From a virus, in IMG/VR virus record IMGVR_UViG_3300013132_001801, positions 1-35,793 of that record: a stretch of DNA of 35,793 bases, one strand, 5' to 3'. This document shows, piece after piece, positions 28,138 to 35,494 of this stretch. How positions within the stretch are numbered: position 1 is the first letter of the stretch; every line of letters begins with the position of its first letter. A program made the position numbers and the translations under genes. The notes under the pieces were generated by a model. The model worked only from the letters and a program-made list of their open reading frames with translations, searched no databases and had not been told where the DNA came from.

Positions 28138-29168
28138 AGTGTATACACCTCTTTTTCAATCCAGTTATATGTCTGAGTAATTCCATCTTTAAGAGAATAT
28201 TTTGGTTTCCACCCAAGTTTTTCTTCAATCAGCTTATTATGTGAGGTGCGACCACGAACACCAAGTGGGCCAGGAATATGAACAATCTCTAACTTCTTAT
28301 TACGAACACTCATCGCATGTTCTACCAATTTGTTGATTGTTACCATTTCTTCTGAACCAATATTTACAGGGCCCATAAAATCGGACTGCATAAGCAACCG
28401 AACAGCATCAATACAGTCATCAATATATAGAAACGATCTGGTTTGTTCTCCATCGCCCCAAACTTCTACATACTGGCTTTCAGTTATAACTTTACGACAA
28501 ATAGCCGCAGGCGCTTTTTCTTTACCGCCTTTCCATGTGCCAAGAGGACCATAGATGTTGTGAAACCTGGCAATGCGAACTGGTATACCATAGTTGCGAT
28601 TGTATGCGAGGTATAATCTTTCACTAAACAACTTTTCCCATCCATATTCAGAATCAGGATTGGCTGGATATGCTGTCGATTCTTCGCAATTAGGTTTATT
28701 TGGATCTAATTGATTATGTTCTGGATACATACATGCGGAAGAAGAGTAGAAAATCTTAGTTTGATTGCACTTATGATACTTATTATATTCACACACAGAA
28801 TCAAGCACGTTTAGGTTAATTGTTGATGAGTTGTGCATTACATCTGCATCATGCTCACCTGTAAAGATATAACCTGCGCCGCCCATATCGGCTGCAAACT
28901 GATAAATCTCATCAAATGGTTTATCAAACTGCATTGCAAAAATTTGATAAGGATCACGATTACAACCAGCATAACTTATTAGTTGTAGCATATCTGCTTG
29001 ATCACGTAAATCACGAATAACAAAATGATCTGCTTTGCTAATACAGAATTCAGGTTGTTTTAAATCTACGCCGCGCACCCAATATCCTTCGTCCTTAAGA
29101 CGATTGACCATTTGGTTACCAATAAAACCACCGGCGCCAAGAACAAGTGCGGTCTTCTTAGTCATCAT
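28113..29168 (-). CDS. GDP-mannose 3,5-epimerase-like SDR
   Basis: 351 aa. LVLGAGGFIGNQM binds NAD. FAADMGGAGYIFT, FYSSSACMYPE, EYGWEKLFSERLY (catalytic Tyr and Lys), FHNIYGPLGTWKGGKEKAPA and HIPGPLGVRGR follow the plant GDP-mannose 3,5-epimerase pattern block by block. That enzyme turns GDP-D-mannose into GDP-L-galactose and GDP-L-gulose. This is a strong family match and unusual in a phage. It overlaps the genes on both sides (11 and 25 bases), so the three are one translational unit. Confidence 0.87.
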   Translation of the reverse strand: MMTKKTALVLGAGGFIGNQMVNRLKDEGYWVRGVDLKQPEFCISKADHFVIRDLRDQADMLQLISYAGCNRDPYQIFAMQFDKPFDEIYQFAADMGGAGYIFTGEHDADVMHNSSTINLNVLDSVCEYNKYHKCNQTKIFYSSSACMYPEHNQLDPNKPNCEESTAYPANPDSEYGWEKLFSERLYLAYNRNYGIPVRIARFHNIYGPLGTWKGGKEKAPAAICRKVITESQYVEVWGDGEQTRSFLYIDDCIDAVRLLMQSDFMGPVNIGSEEMVTINKLVEHAMSVRNKKLEIVHIPGPLGVRGRTSHNKLIEEKLGWKPKYSLKDGITQTYNWIEKEVYTLWENQSLD

Positions 29169-30057
29169 ATTTCTCCATAATTTCTTTTGACCACTTTAAG
29201 GTTCTATCATACTGATGAACTATACAATACTTATTATCATTTTGGTCTAAAACAAGACCTTCATTGAACTTAGGTTGAATGTCATCATATAACATTTGAT
29301 AGTTTATGTGTTTTGAAAGATCAGAACCATATATTATACCAAGGTCACCTTTACCTGATTTCACAGCCTCTAAAGTTGTTCCGAGTTGAATGGCCCAACC
29401 ACTCTTGTTATCTGTGAATAGAATATTACTCTTGAACGGTTCTTGTTGAATCAAGAAATTGAAAACAGCTTGATCTACAATAGGAATTGGTCTGTTGATA
29501 GATAATTGAAAAATTAACAACATCAAGTCTGTAACTTCTTTGGCAAATCCAGCTATTGTTCCAACATTGTAAATAGTATTATCTTTTAGTCTGTTGTGAA
29601 AATATGGGCCAAAAGTTTCTCTAAGATTGTTATTTCCCCAAGGTTCATCTCTATACTTCAGACCTTCGGAAGAAACAACCAATCTTTTTCCTAGTGATAA
29701 CTTCTCATCTAGCCAGTAAACAGGATTAGACTGAAAAACAATGTCCCTAGTATCTATGGCTATGACATACTCATAATCATTCTGTAGTTCATTTAATGTG
29801 TTCCAAATATAGAAGAAACGTTCAACATGCGGCATCCCATTAGATTGTACCTTATAAGAACCATCAGGTTGTTCTTGTCCATATAAAGAAAGTTTAATAT
29901 TCTCTTTAACTAATTTTTCAATTGTTTCTTTCGTGATGTTAGTAGCAACGAGACAAATATCACCGTCAAATCCAGTTTTCTTAATAGAGTTGATCAAATA
30001 CTTTAGTTCATTCCAACCGTAATTTGATGCTCCTCCTATAATTAGACTTTTAGCCAT
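29158..30057 (-). CDS. Putative glycosyltransferase, 299 aa
   Basis: YVIAIDTRDIVFQSNP contains a DTRD motif that may act as the GT-A metal site. NNNLRETFGPYF and IVDQAVFNFLI follow, the latter like the DQ..FN motif of glycosyltransferases that process a whole glycan end. The N-terminus SLIIGGASNYGWNELKYLIN starts a Rossmann-like unit. No family name is secure. It overlaps the GT2 gene by 16 bases. Confidence 0.6.
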   Translation of the reverse strand: MAKSLIIGGASNYGWNELKYLINSIKKTGFDGDICLVATNITKETIEKLVKENIKLSLYGQEQPDGSYKVQSNGMPHVERFFYIWNTLNELQNDYEYVIAIDTRDIVFQSNPVYWLDEKLSLGKRLVVSSEGLKYRDEPWGNNNLRETFGPYFHNRLKDNTIYNVGTIAGFAKEVTDLMLLIFQLSINRPIPIVDQAVFNFLIQQEPFKSNILFTDNKSGWAIQLGTTLEAVKSGKGDLGIIYGSDLSKHINYQMLYDDIQPKFNEGLVLDQNDNKYCIVHQYDRTLKWSKEIMEKYDD

Positions 30058-30788
30058 GGTAATTCTCCATTATAATGTTTCGTTTGTTCTTCGTTACCCC
30101 TGATGAAGAAGTCAGCATTCACTGAACCTGGATTACCATCAAGACGATAACATAGAGTGTGCTTGCGGTTTGTATCCCACTTAGCTTGCTGCATCACCGA
30201 ATAGAGATACCGCCTATCACCACCCCAACCAGAATGCCAGAGATGGCATGTTTTCTGTAAGAACTCTCGTTCAAAAGCAAATGAAGAAGTGTCTACGAGA
30301 TATTGTGGATCTTTATGTGAAAAGTAGATTGGCCACTTACCGAGTGCTTCACAGTTATCATCACAAATATAGCTTTTATCGGGATTGTAAATCTTGCGAA
30401 GAGAATAAGCAAAGTCATTGCCGCGATCAAGAACTTCAACGAGAGACCTCACATGGTCTGGATCATACCAATTATCTTCATCAAGGAAGAAGATGTAGTC
30501 TGCATTGATAAGATGTGGAATGCCAGCATATATACGATGACCATAGAAACCTTTTGCGCCTGTATTATAAGGTAATATCATAACTCTAATTTTATCTACA
30601 TAATCCGGATTCATATACTCAGCCCAGACCGAAGATGCTTTATCTGCAAATTCATCACCATCAACAACAATGAGGTGTGTAAGATTTCTGTAAGTTTGTT
30701 TTAGGACCGACTCGATAGTATCTCTGAGTTTATCAGAACCGATAGTAGGAGTGATTACGACAACAGATTTTTCAATGATTAATTTCAT
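30042..30788 (-). CDS. GT2-family glycosyltransferase
   Basis: 248 aa from the ATG at 30786-30788, which lies after the transcription start expected from the promoter at 30820-30848. A longer reading would begin inside that promoter. VVITPTIGSDKLRDTIESVL and LIVVDGDE form the nucleotide-sugar fold, and IFFLDEDNWYDPDHV carries the metal-binding DED. NADFFIRGN near the end also fits. First gene of the carbohydrate operon. Donor and acceptor sugars are unknown. Confidence 0.8.
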   Translation of the reverse strand: MKLIIEKSVVVITPTIGSDKLRDTIESVLKQTYRNLTHLIVVDGDEFADKASSVWAEYMNPDYVDKIRVMILPYNTGAKGFYGHRIYAGIPHLINADYIFFLDEDNWYDPDHVRSLVEVLDRGNDFAYSLRKIYNPDKSYICDDNCEALGKWPIYFSHKDPQYLVDTSSFAFEREFLQKTCHLWHSGWGGDRRYLYSVMQQAKWDTNRKHTLCYRLDGNPGSVNADFFIRGNEEQTKHYNGELPWLKV

Positions 30789-30802
30789 AGTATACCTATA
30801 AT

Positions 30803-30848
30803 GTAAAAGAGAGGATACTAGTATATAGCATCCTCTCCCCAAAGTCAA
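30803..30848 (-). promoter_or_regulatory. Sigma70-type promoter overlapping the pstS terminator
   Basis: TTGACT (30843-30848) and TATACT (30820-30825) are spaced by 17 bases. The hairpin GAGAGGAT/ATCCTCTC (30809-30816 with 30830-30837) followed by TTTTAC on the minus strand looks like the terminator of pstS. It carries the -10 box in its loop, so one element ends one transcript and starts the next. Confidence 0.7.
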
Positions 30849-30852
30849 TTTT

Positions 30853-31821
30853 TTAGTTGAGAGATATTAGACCCTTATCAGTCAAATAACCTTCTTCACC
30901 AAGAGCATCTTCGCTCTGATATTCTTCCATAAACTCTTTCAGATTAGGAATCACATCAAAATGTTCTTGCTTGAAGTATACAAACAATGGGCGAGAGATA
31001 GGATAATCACCAGCTTTGATTGCATCTTGCTCAGGTACAACACCATTAACAGTTGCTCCCTTGATTACACTTACGTTCTCTTCCAAGAACGAGTAACCAA
31101 AGATACCAAGAGCATTAGGGTTACCTTGAATCTTCTGAACGATTAGAGTATCATTTTCACCCGCTTCAATAAATGCACCATCTTCACGTATTGACTTACA
31201 GTACATCTTTTCATCATCAGCAGACATCTTAATACCTGCGTCTTTAGCTGCCTTCTTACATTCTTTTTCAAGCACCAACTCTACAAATGAGTCGCGCGTA
31301 CCTGAGGTAGGCGGAGGCCCAAGAACTTCAATCTTACCAGCAGAAAGTGATGCATCTACATCGCTCCAATTGATAGACTTATTCTCTACAAACTTACCAT
31401 CAACAATAACCCACTTTGCTAAAGCACGGTAGATAATGTCTGTGGTTAGTTCCATAGACTCATGTTCTTTAGACATGGCAAGGACAATGGCGTCAATACC
31501 AATCTTAACTTCAACAGGAGTAACTCCGTTCTTGGCGCAAGTTTCCTTTTCGGAATCCTTGATTGCTCTGGATGCATTTACAGCATCAGGGTGTTCATCG
31601 CCTGCACCAGCGCAGAACAACTTGATACCACCACCAGTACCAGTTGATTCAACGATTGGTGTTGGTACACCAGCCTTCTTACCAAACTGTTCTGCTACAG
31701 TGGTTGTAAATGGATAGACAGTAGATGAGCCAACGATACGAATTTGATCACGGGCCGCATATGCTGTGCTTGTTCCAAATGCTAACAATGCAGCAGCCAA
31801 AATAATCATCTTATTCTTCAT
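30853..31821 (-). CDS. pstS: Phosphate-binding protein PstS
   Basis: 322 aa from the ATG at 31819-31821, set by GGAGAAG just upstream. Residues 1-22 are a signal peptide ending AYA, so the protein is periplasmic. RIVGSSTVYPFTTTVAEQFG, ESTGTGGGIKLFCAGAGDEH and GPPTSGTRDSFVELVLE form the phosphate-binding loops of the PstS family. Phage PstS is well known in marine T4-like phages and may raise phosphate uptake during infection. No clear Pho box was found upstream. The pst transporter genes are absent, so it would work with the host transporter. Confidence 0.93.
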   Translation of the reverse strand: MKNKMIILAAALLAFGTSTAYAARDQIRIVGSSTVYPFTTTVAEQFGKKAGVPTPIVESTGTGGGIKLFCAGAGDEHPDAVNASRAIKDSEKETCAKNGVTPVEVKIGIDAIVLAMSKEHESMELTTDIIYRALAKWVIVDGKFVENKSINWSDVDASLSAGKIEVLGPPPTSGTRDSFVELVLEKECKKAAKDAGIKMSADDEKMYCKSIREDGAFIEAGENDTLIVQKIQGNPNALGIFGYSFLEENVSVIKGATVNGVVPEQDAIKAGDYPISRPLFVYFKQEHFDVIPNLKEFMEEYQSEDALGEEGYLTDKGLISLN

Positions 31822-31877
31822 ACACTTCTCCATAAAAAATTCTAGGTAGAACAATTTCTGCCCAGAACAATAGCGTT

Positions 31878-31908
31878 AGTATAATACTACCAATTACTCC
31901 TCTGTGAA
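31878..31908 (-). promoter_or_regulatory. Possible weak promoter before pstS
   Basis: TATACT (31878-31883) has TTCACA (31903-31908) upstream with a long 19-base spacer. It overlaps the end of the DUF3563-like gene. Confidence 0.3.
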
Positions 31909-32036
31909 TAGGACATTCTATCCCATTCACGCTGAAGATATTCTAGATGAACACGATCCGTAGCCTGACTTAGATAGTGATACATACGTTCTTGTTCACT
32001 TCTACGGGCAAATAGCGACTTGATATATTTTAACAT
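31887..32036 (-). CDS. DUF3563-like small protein, 49 aa
   Basis: The ATG overlaps the HSP20 stop (TGATG). MLKYIKSLFARRSEQERMYH, then YLSQATDRVHLEYLQREWDR: the ...Y..A.DR.DLE...R..DR pattern matches DUF3563, short helical proteins of proteobacteria with no assigned role. It is cotranscribed with the chaperone. Confidence 0.6.
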   Translation of the reverse strand: MLKYIKSLFARRSEQERMYHYLSQATDRVHLEYLQREWDRMSYSQRSNW

Positions 32037-32545
32037 CACTTCTCGCCGTACTTCTCAGACAAGAATTGATTAGTAGGTTCGCCATTATGTGCATTCTCAT
32101 TTGTTACACCAATGTTAATCTTCTTCGGCTTCTTCTCTTCTGGAATGAAGCGTTCAAGCCAAATCTTGAGCATACCGTTGATTAGATCGGCGTTCTTCAC
32201 TTCAACAGTATCAGCAAGTGTAAACTGACGAGTGAATGCGCGTTCTGCAATACCCTTGAAGAGGTACTCGGTAGCCTCATCAGACTTGACATTACCCTTG
32301 ATGGTTAGAACACCTTCTTGCAATTCAAGTTCAATGTCCTGCTTACCAAAGCCCGCAACAGCCAGTTCAATCACATAGGTATTTTCACCAGTCTTCTTGA
32401 TGTTGTATGGCGGATAGGTTGGGATCTTAGGAAATGTCTCACTGATTTCTGCAAGTTTCTTTAGAATAGGTTCAAAACCTACAGTGGTATTGAACTGTTT
32501 GGAAAAAGAAAAAGGATCAAAATACGGCATCTTATTGATAGTCAT
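32036..32545 (-). CDS. Small heat shock protein HSP20 (IbpA-like)
   Basis: 169 aa. YPPYNIKKTGENTYVIELAV opens the alpha-crystallin domain, and LTIKGNVKSDEATEYLFKGI, AERAFTRQFTLADTVEV and NADLINGMLKIWLERF complete it. The C-terminal KKINI is the I-x-I type anchor. Such chaperones hold unfolding proteins without ATP, and many T4-like phages carry one. The consensus promoter at 32710-32738 and the tRNA-like gene lie just upstream. Confidence 0.95.
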   Translation of the reverse strand: MTINKMPYFDPFSFSKQFNTTVGFEPILKKLAEISETFPKIPTYPPYNIKKTGENTYVIELAVAGFGKQDIELELQEGVLTIKGNVKSDEATEYLFKGIAERAFTRQFTLADTVEVKNADLINGMLKIWLERFIPEEKKPKKINIGVTNENAHNGEPTNQFLSEKYGEK

Positions 32546-32601
32546 GTGCTTAACTCCTGTTTAGCAAGTTATGTTATGTTGAACTTCCCGTTAGGCGAAG
32601 T

Positions 32602-32671
32602 TGGAGCGGGGGTAAGGTTTGATACTTACATCGATCAATGGGAACCGACCATTTTCATTAAACTACCCCGC
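32602..32671 (-). tRNA. tRNA-like gene with 8-base loops, possibly CAT
   Basis: Acceptor GCGGGGT/CCCCCGC (one mismatch), discriminator T and CCA encoded. The anticodon-type stem TCGGT/ATCGA closes an 8-base loop TCCCATTG. The T stem GTAAG/CTTAC closes an 8-base loop TATCAAAC without the TTC signature. Met (CAT) or Trp-like (CCA) reading depends on the frame. An AACTTC/GAAGTT hairpin follows the CCA. It may be a decayed tRNA or a non-standard adaptor. Confidence 0.5.
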
Positions 32672-32709
32672 AAAGTGTGAGTACGCATTACTTCATTCTC
32701 ACAACCATA

Positions 32710-32738
32710 TATATAAAACTTTAATTAGAGAATGTCAA
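32710..32738 (-). promoter_or_regulatory. Strong sigma70-type promoter for the tRNA-like gene and hsp20
   Basis: TTGACA (32733-32738), a 17-base spacer and TATATA (32710-32715). The tRNA-like 5' end is about 33 bases downstream, followed by hsp20, the DUF3563-like gene and pstS. Confidence 0.75.
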
Positions 32739-33262
32739 GTCTTATCAACGATTTTTACAGTTATTCCTGTAGAACCCATGCCGCCTTCTCGTTCAGACTT
32801 TTGACCAGGCCTTTGAAACACTTCCCAGATGGCATATTCTTCCTTCTTGATGAGTTCACCTTGAGCAATACGGTCACCATTGTTTATCATGTGACCATTA
32901 TCTGAGGTATTATGAAGGAGAATAAACAATTCATCTGTATAGTCGGCGTCAATGATGCCTTGTCCGTTGATAAGGTTTAGTCCCTGCTTTAGAGAAATGC
33001 CCGATCTTGGATGAATGCGAACGGAATATCCTTCTGGAATATCTAAAATCATTCCAGTTGGAATCATTACTCGCTCATGTGGCCCAATGTAGATATTACC
33101 ATTCTTCATGGGTCTGTTAAATGCTGAGTTGAAGTTATTATAACCCTTGAATTCTACCTTGCCATATGTCTGGCAAGATATATCAAAGCAAGCCGATTGC
33201 TTTGTGAGAAAAACTGGAAGGACTACTGATGGATGTAACTTGTAAATATTCAATCTGTTCAT
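32735..33262 (-). CDS. dut: dUTPase (trimeric type)
   Basis: 175 aa from the ATG at 33260-33262 (GGAG 8 bases upstream). The five trimeric dUTPase motifs can be seen: SACFDIS (1), HPRSGISLKQG (2), GIIDADYTDEL (3), NNGDRIAQGEL (4) and REGGMGSTG (5, with Met for the usual Phe). An insertion between motifs 1 and 2 makes it longer than the roughly 150-aa standard. The enzyme removes dUTP and supplies dUMP, helping to keep uracil out of phage DNA. Motif 1 has Cys-Phe in place of the usual Gly-hydrophobic pair. Confidence 0.93.
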   Translation of the reverse strand: MNRLNIYKLHPSVVLPVFLTKQSACFDISCQTYGKVEFKGYNNFNSAFNRPMKNGNIYIGPHERVMIPTGMILDIPEGYSVRIHPRSGISLKQGLNLINGQGIIDADYTDELFILLHNTSDNGHMINNGDRIAQGELIKKEEYAIWEVFQRPGQKSEREGGMGSTGITVKIVDKT

Positions 33263-33302
33263 TATATACTCCAATGTCATTATGTTATGTTATTCTTGCC
33301 AA

Positions 33303-33707
33303 TCAATGATCCTTGCGCTTCTTGCCTATATTGTATTTAGCAACAAGATTCCACTCATGCTTTTCTTTATGAGAAATAATCTTGATCTGCGATAGTGGAG
33401 CCACAGGATCAGAACTTTTTACTTCATTAACTAGATCAACCAATTCCCATTCATGTAGAAGATTTGCTATTGTGTTAAGACGACCCTTGTCATCATCTGT
33501 AAAATCTGACTGCTTTCCGTCTAACAGAAAGAGTTGCTTAAAGTGGACAATCGCGTAACGACCTTGTTTATGTAAAATATGACAGGACTGATATAAAGTC
33601 TTGTCTTTCTTAGATGCTACTCCAATACGAGAAAGAGTTTCACGGACTTTTAAAAAATTGTCTGGATCAGGCAGAGTTACCCAAATTAATTCTTTTATGT
33701 CTAACAT
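33303..33707 (-). CDS. regA: Translational repressor RegA
   Basis: 134 aa. DPDNFLKVRETLSRIGVASK, KDKTLYQSCHILHKQGRYAI and VHFKQLFLLDGKQ, then HEWNLVAKYNIGK, follow T4 RegA block by block. RegA binds near the start codons of early mRNAs, including those of 44, 45 and its own, and blocks translation. Gene order 45-44-62-regA equals that of T4. It overlaps the end of gene 62 by 41 bases. Confidence 0.95.
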   Translation of the reverse strand: MLDIKELIWVTLPDPDNFLKVRETLSRIGVASKKDKTLYQSCHILHKQGRYAIVHFKQLFLLDGKQSDFTDDDKGRLNTIANLLHEWELVDLVNEVKSSDPVAPLSQIKIISHKEKHEWNLVAKYNIGKKRKDH

Positions 33708-34086
33708 TCAAACCACCTTTATTCAAATTCTTTTTTATTTCGTTTAGCTGAGTGTCAGACAGGATGGTAAGAGCGTCTTTTGCTTTCTCATTGGAATAGC
33801 CATAATACTCTTTCACCGCATCCAGATTCTCCACAATCTCACGCTTTTGCCATTTCTGAAAGGAGCGCTTATAGCCCCTTACAGTATTTAGCAGAAAGTG
33901 GAATTGTAGAAGATTGTCCAGATGTGGCATCTTATTCATCTCGTTTGCATACAAGATGATGTCATGGTGGAATGACAGTGAGCGGTTGATGATGAACGGG
34001 ACATAATCCCGTTCATTCTCAGCGGTAACAACCACCTTCTTGGTCTGCTGAATAGAAGGTATGATATCTTTGAATAGGTCAGACAT
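33667..34086 (-). CDS. 62: Clamp loader small subunit gp62
   Basis: 139 aa from the ATG at 34084-34086; a GTG two codons earlier is possible. MSDLFKDIIPSIQQTKK, then DYVPFIINRSLSFHHD and NEMNKMPHLDNLL match gp62 of T4-like phages. It joins four gp44 subunits to open and load the gp45 clamp. Shorter than T4 gp62 (187 aa), as in many environmental T4-like phages. Its start overlaps the gene 44 stop. Confidence 0.9.
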   Translation of the reverse strand: MSDLFKDIIPSIQQTKKVVVTAENERDYVPFIINRSLSFHHDIILYANEMNKMPHLDNLLQFHFLLNTVRGYKRSFQKWQKREIVENLDAVKEYYGYSNEKAKDALTILSDTQLNEIKKNLNKGGLNVRHKRINLGNSA

Positions 34087-35014
34087 ATTCACAATCCACC
34101 ATCAACTCAGTCAGACATGCGACCAAGTTAATTTCTTGGTCAGCAACAAATGCTGCCTGATACTGATACTTGCCAATAGTTACCACAGCTTGTGGAATCG
34201 AACTTGGCTTCATATATTCATACAGACCATCGTAAATCTTGCGATAGATACGCTCAGGCTCAATATCAGAATTGGCTACACACCACTTTCGCATATCACC
34301 GAAGTTCTTGTCCTTCAGATGCTTGACAAGTTCACTTATCTTCCTAATATCTGACAACTGTGCAACAATACCAGCGTCAAGACTACCAGAAGAGGAGTAA
34401 CGCTGCAACTCATTAAGAGTACGCCGATAGTCGGGAAAATACTTTTCAATGATCTTTGCAAGGACCGCTTTGTCATATTTTACACTCTCTTGTAATAAAA
34501 TAGATTCCATACGCTTCATCAACTGCATGGCCATTTTTGCTTTTTCTTCATTCTTCAATGCAAAGTCAATGACTGAGCAGCGAGAATGAATAGCATCAAT
34601 CAGCTTGGACTTGAAGTTACAAGTCAGAATGAAGGTACAGTTAGCAGCAAACTCTTCAATCGCACCACGCATAGCAGCCTGTGCTTCTGGCGTAAGATAG
34701 TCAGCTTCGTCTAGAATGATGACTTTCTTACCACCAGTTAGAGACACAGTGGATGCATAGTTACGAATAGTTGTTCGCAGCATATCAATACCACGATTTT
34801 CAGAGGCATTGATATACAGATGGTTGATACCAATCTCATCACACATAGCCTTAGCTACGGTTGTCTTACCGACACCAGCAGAACCGGTGAGCATGAGATT
34901 TGGAATTTCTTTGCTAGTCACATACTCTTGAAAGGGCTTCTTGAGTCTGTCAGGAAGAATACAATCGTTAATGGTTTTCGGGCGGTAGCGTTCACACCAC
35001 AGGAAGGATTCGCT
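34079..35014 (-). CDS. 44: Clamp loader ATPase gp44
   Basis: 311 aa from MSESFLWCERYRPKTI; a longer reading would overlap the upstream gene. LTGSAGVGKTTVAKAM is Walker A, VIILDEADYL Walker B, and HSRCSVIDF the SRC arginine-finger motif of clamp loaders. RYRPKTINDCILP matches the T4 start. Four copies with one gp62 use ATP to load gp45. The start overlaps the 72-aa gene by 23 bases. Confidence 0.96.
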   Translation of the reverse strand, partial: SESFLWCERYRPKTINDCILPDRLKKPFQEYVTSKEIPNLMLTGSAGVGKTTVAKAMCDEIGINHLYINASENRGIDMLRTTIRNYASTVSLTGGKKVIILDEADYLTPEAQAAMRGAIEEFAANCTFILTCNFKSKLIDAIHSRCSVIDFALKNEEKAKMAMQLMKRMESILLQESVKYDKAVLAKIIEKYFPDYRRTLNELQRYSSSGSLDAGIVAQLSDIRKISELVKHLKDKNFGDMRKWCVANSDIEPERIYRKIYDGLYEYMKPSSIPQAVVTIGKYQYQAAFVADQEINLVACLTELMVDCEYV

Positions 35015-35210
35015 CATCAATATCATCCACAATTTGTTGAAGGAGTTCTTTTGCGTTAGCACCGCCAAGTTGCTGAACATATATCATCTTGGCGGTCACT
35101 AACATGTTGGAAGCCAACATTAGCACATCTTCTACATTATCACACATCATGATCTGTCTGTCAATAGGCAGCATGAGTTCATTCATTCGTGCTATGACAT
35201 CTTTTGCCAT
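34992..35210 (-). CDS. Unknown helical protein between dsbA-like and 44, 72 aa
   Basis: MAKDVIARMNELMLPIDRQI, then DNVEDVLMLASNMLVTAKMI and a short acidic tail. Almost entirely helical with an amphipathic pattern. One-base overlap with the gene before and 23-base overlap with gene 44 support it. Related T4-like phages carry a similar small gene here; function unknown. Confidence 0.7.
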   Translation of the reverse strand: MAKDVIARMNELMLPIDRQIMMCDNVEDVLMLASNMLVTAKMIYVQQLGGANAKELLQQIVDDIDERILPVV

Positions 35211-35494
35211 TACTTCATAACACCATTATAGAACTCTTCAAACTGACGGTTTTCTTCCTGCTCTTCTGCATAGTTTGAACGGAAGTAGACCTTAGCCATG
35301 CGGCGAAGAATCTTCTTGTCAACACCAGTCTTGTCACTGATGCTTGTTATAGTTTCTTTCTGAAAGTCACGTTCAGCAGCAGCACGGGTCATGCTATCAT
35401 TCATCTCACGAATAGCATTCTTTAGTTCAGTCTTCTGGCTTTCGTTCAACGAGTTGATGCTAACGAAAGGCTTGTTATGTCCGATACCAGCCAT
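35210..35494 (-). CDS. dsbA: DsbA-like double-stranded DNA-binding protein
   Basis: 94 aa. The C-terminal half (KTGVDKKILRRMAKVYFRSN and then EENRQFEEFYNGVM) follows T4 DsbA, which has GVDGKMFNRLLALYHKDN and EELYDTVF-type residues at the same places. T4 DsbA binds double-stranded DNA near late promoters and aids late transcription. Here it lies between 45 and 44 and could act on the TATAAATA boxes in the window. The match is by eye only. Confidence 0.7.
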   Translation of the reverse strand: MAGIGHNKPFVSINSLNESQKTELKNAIREMNDSMTRAAAERDFQKETITSISDKTGVDKKILRRMAKVYFRSNYAEEQEENRQFEEFYNGVMK

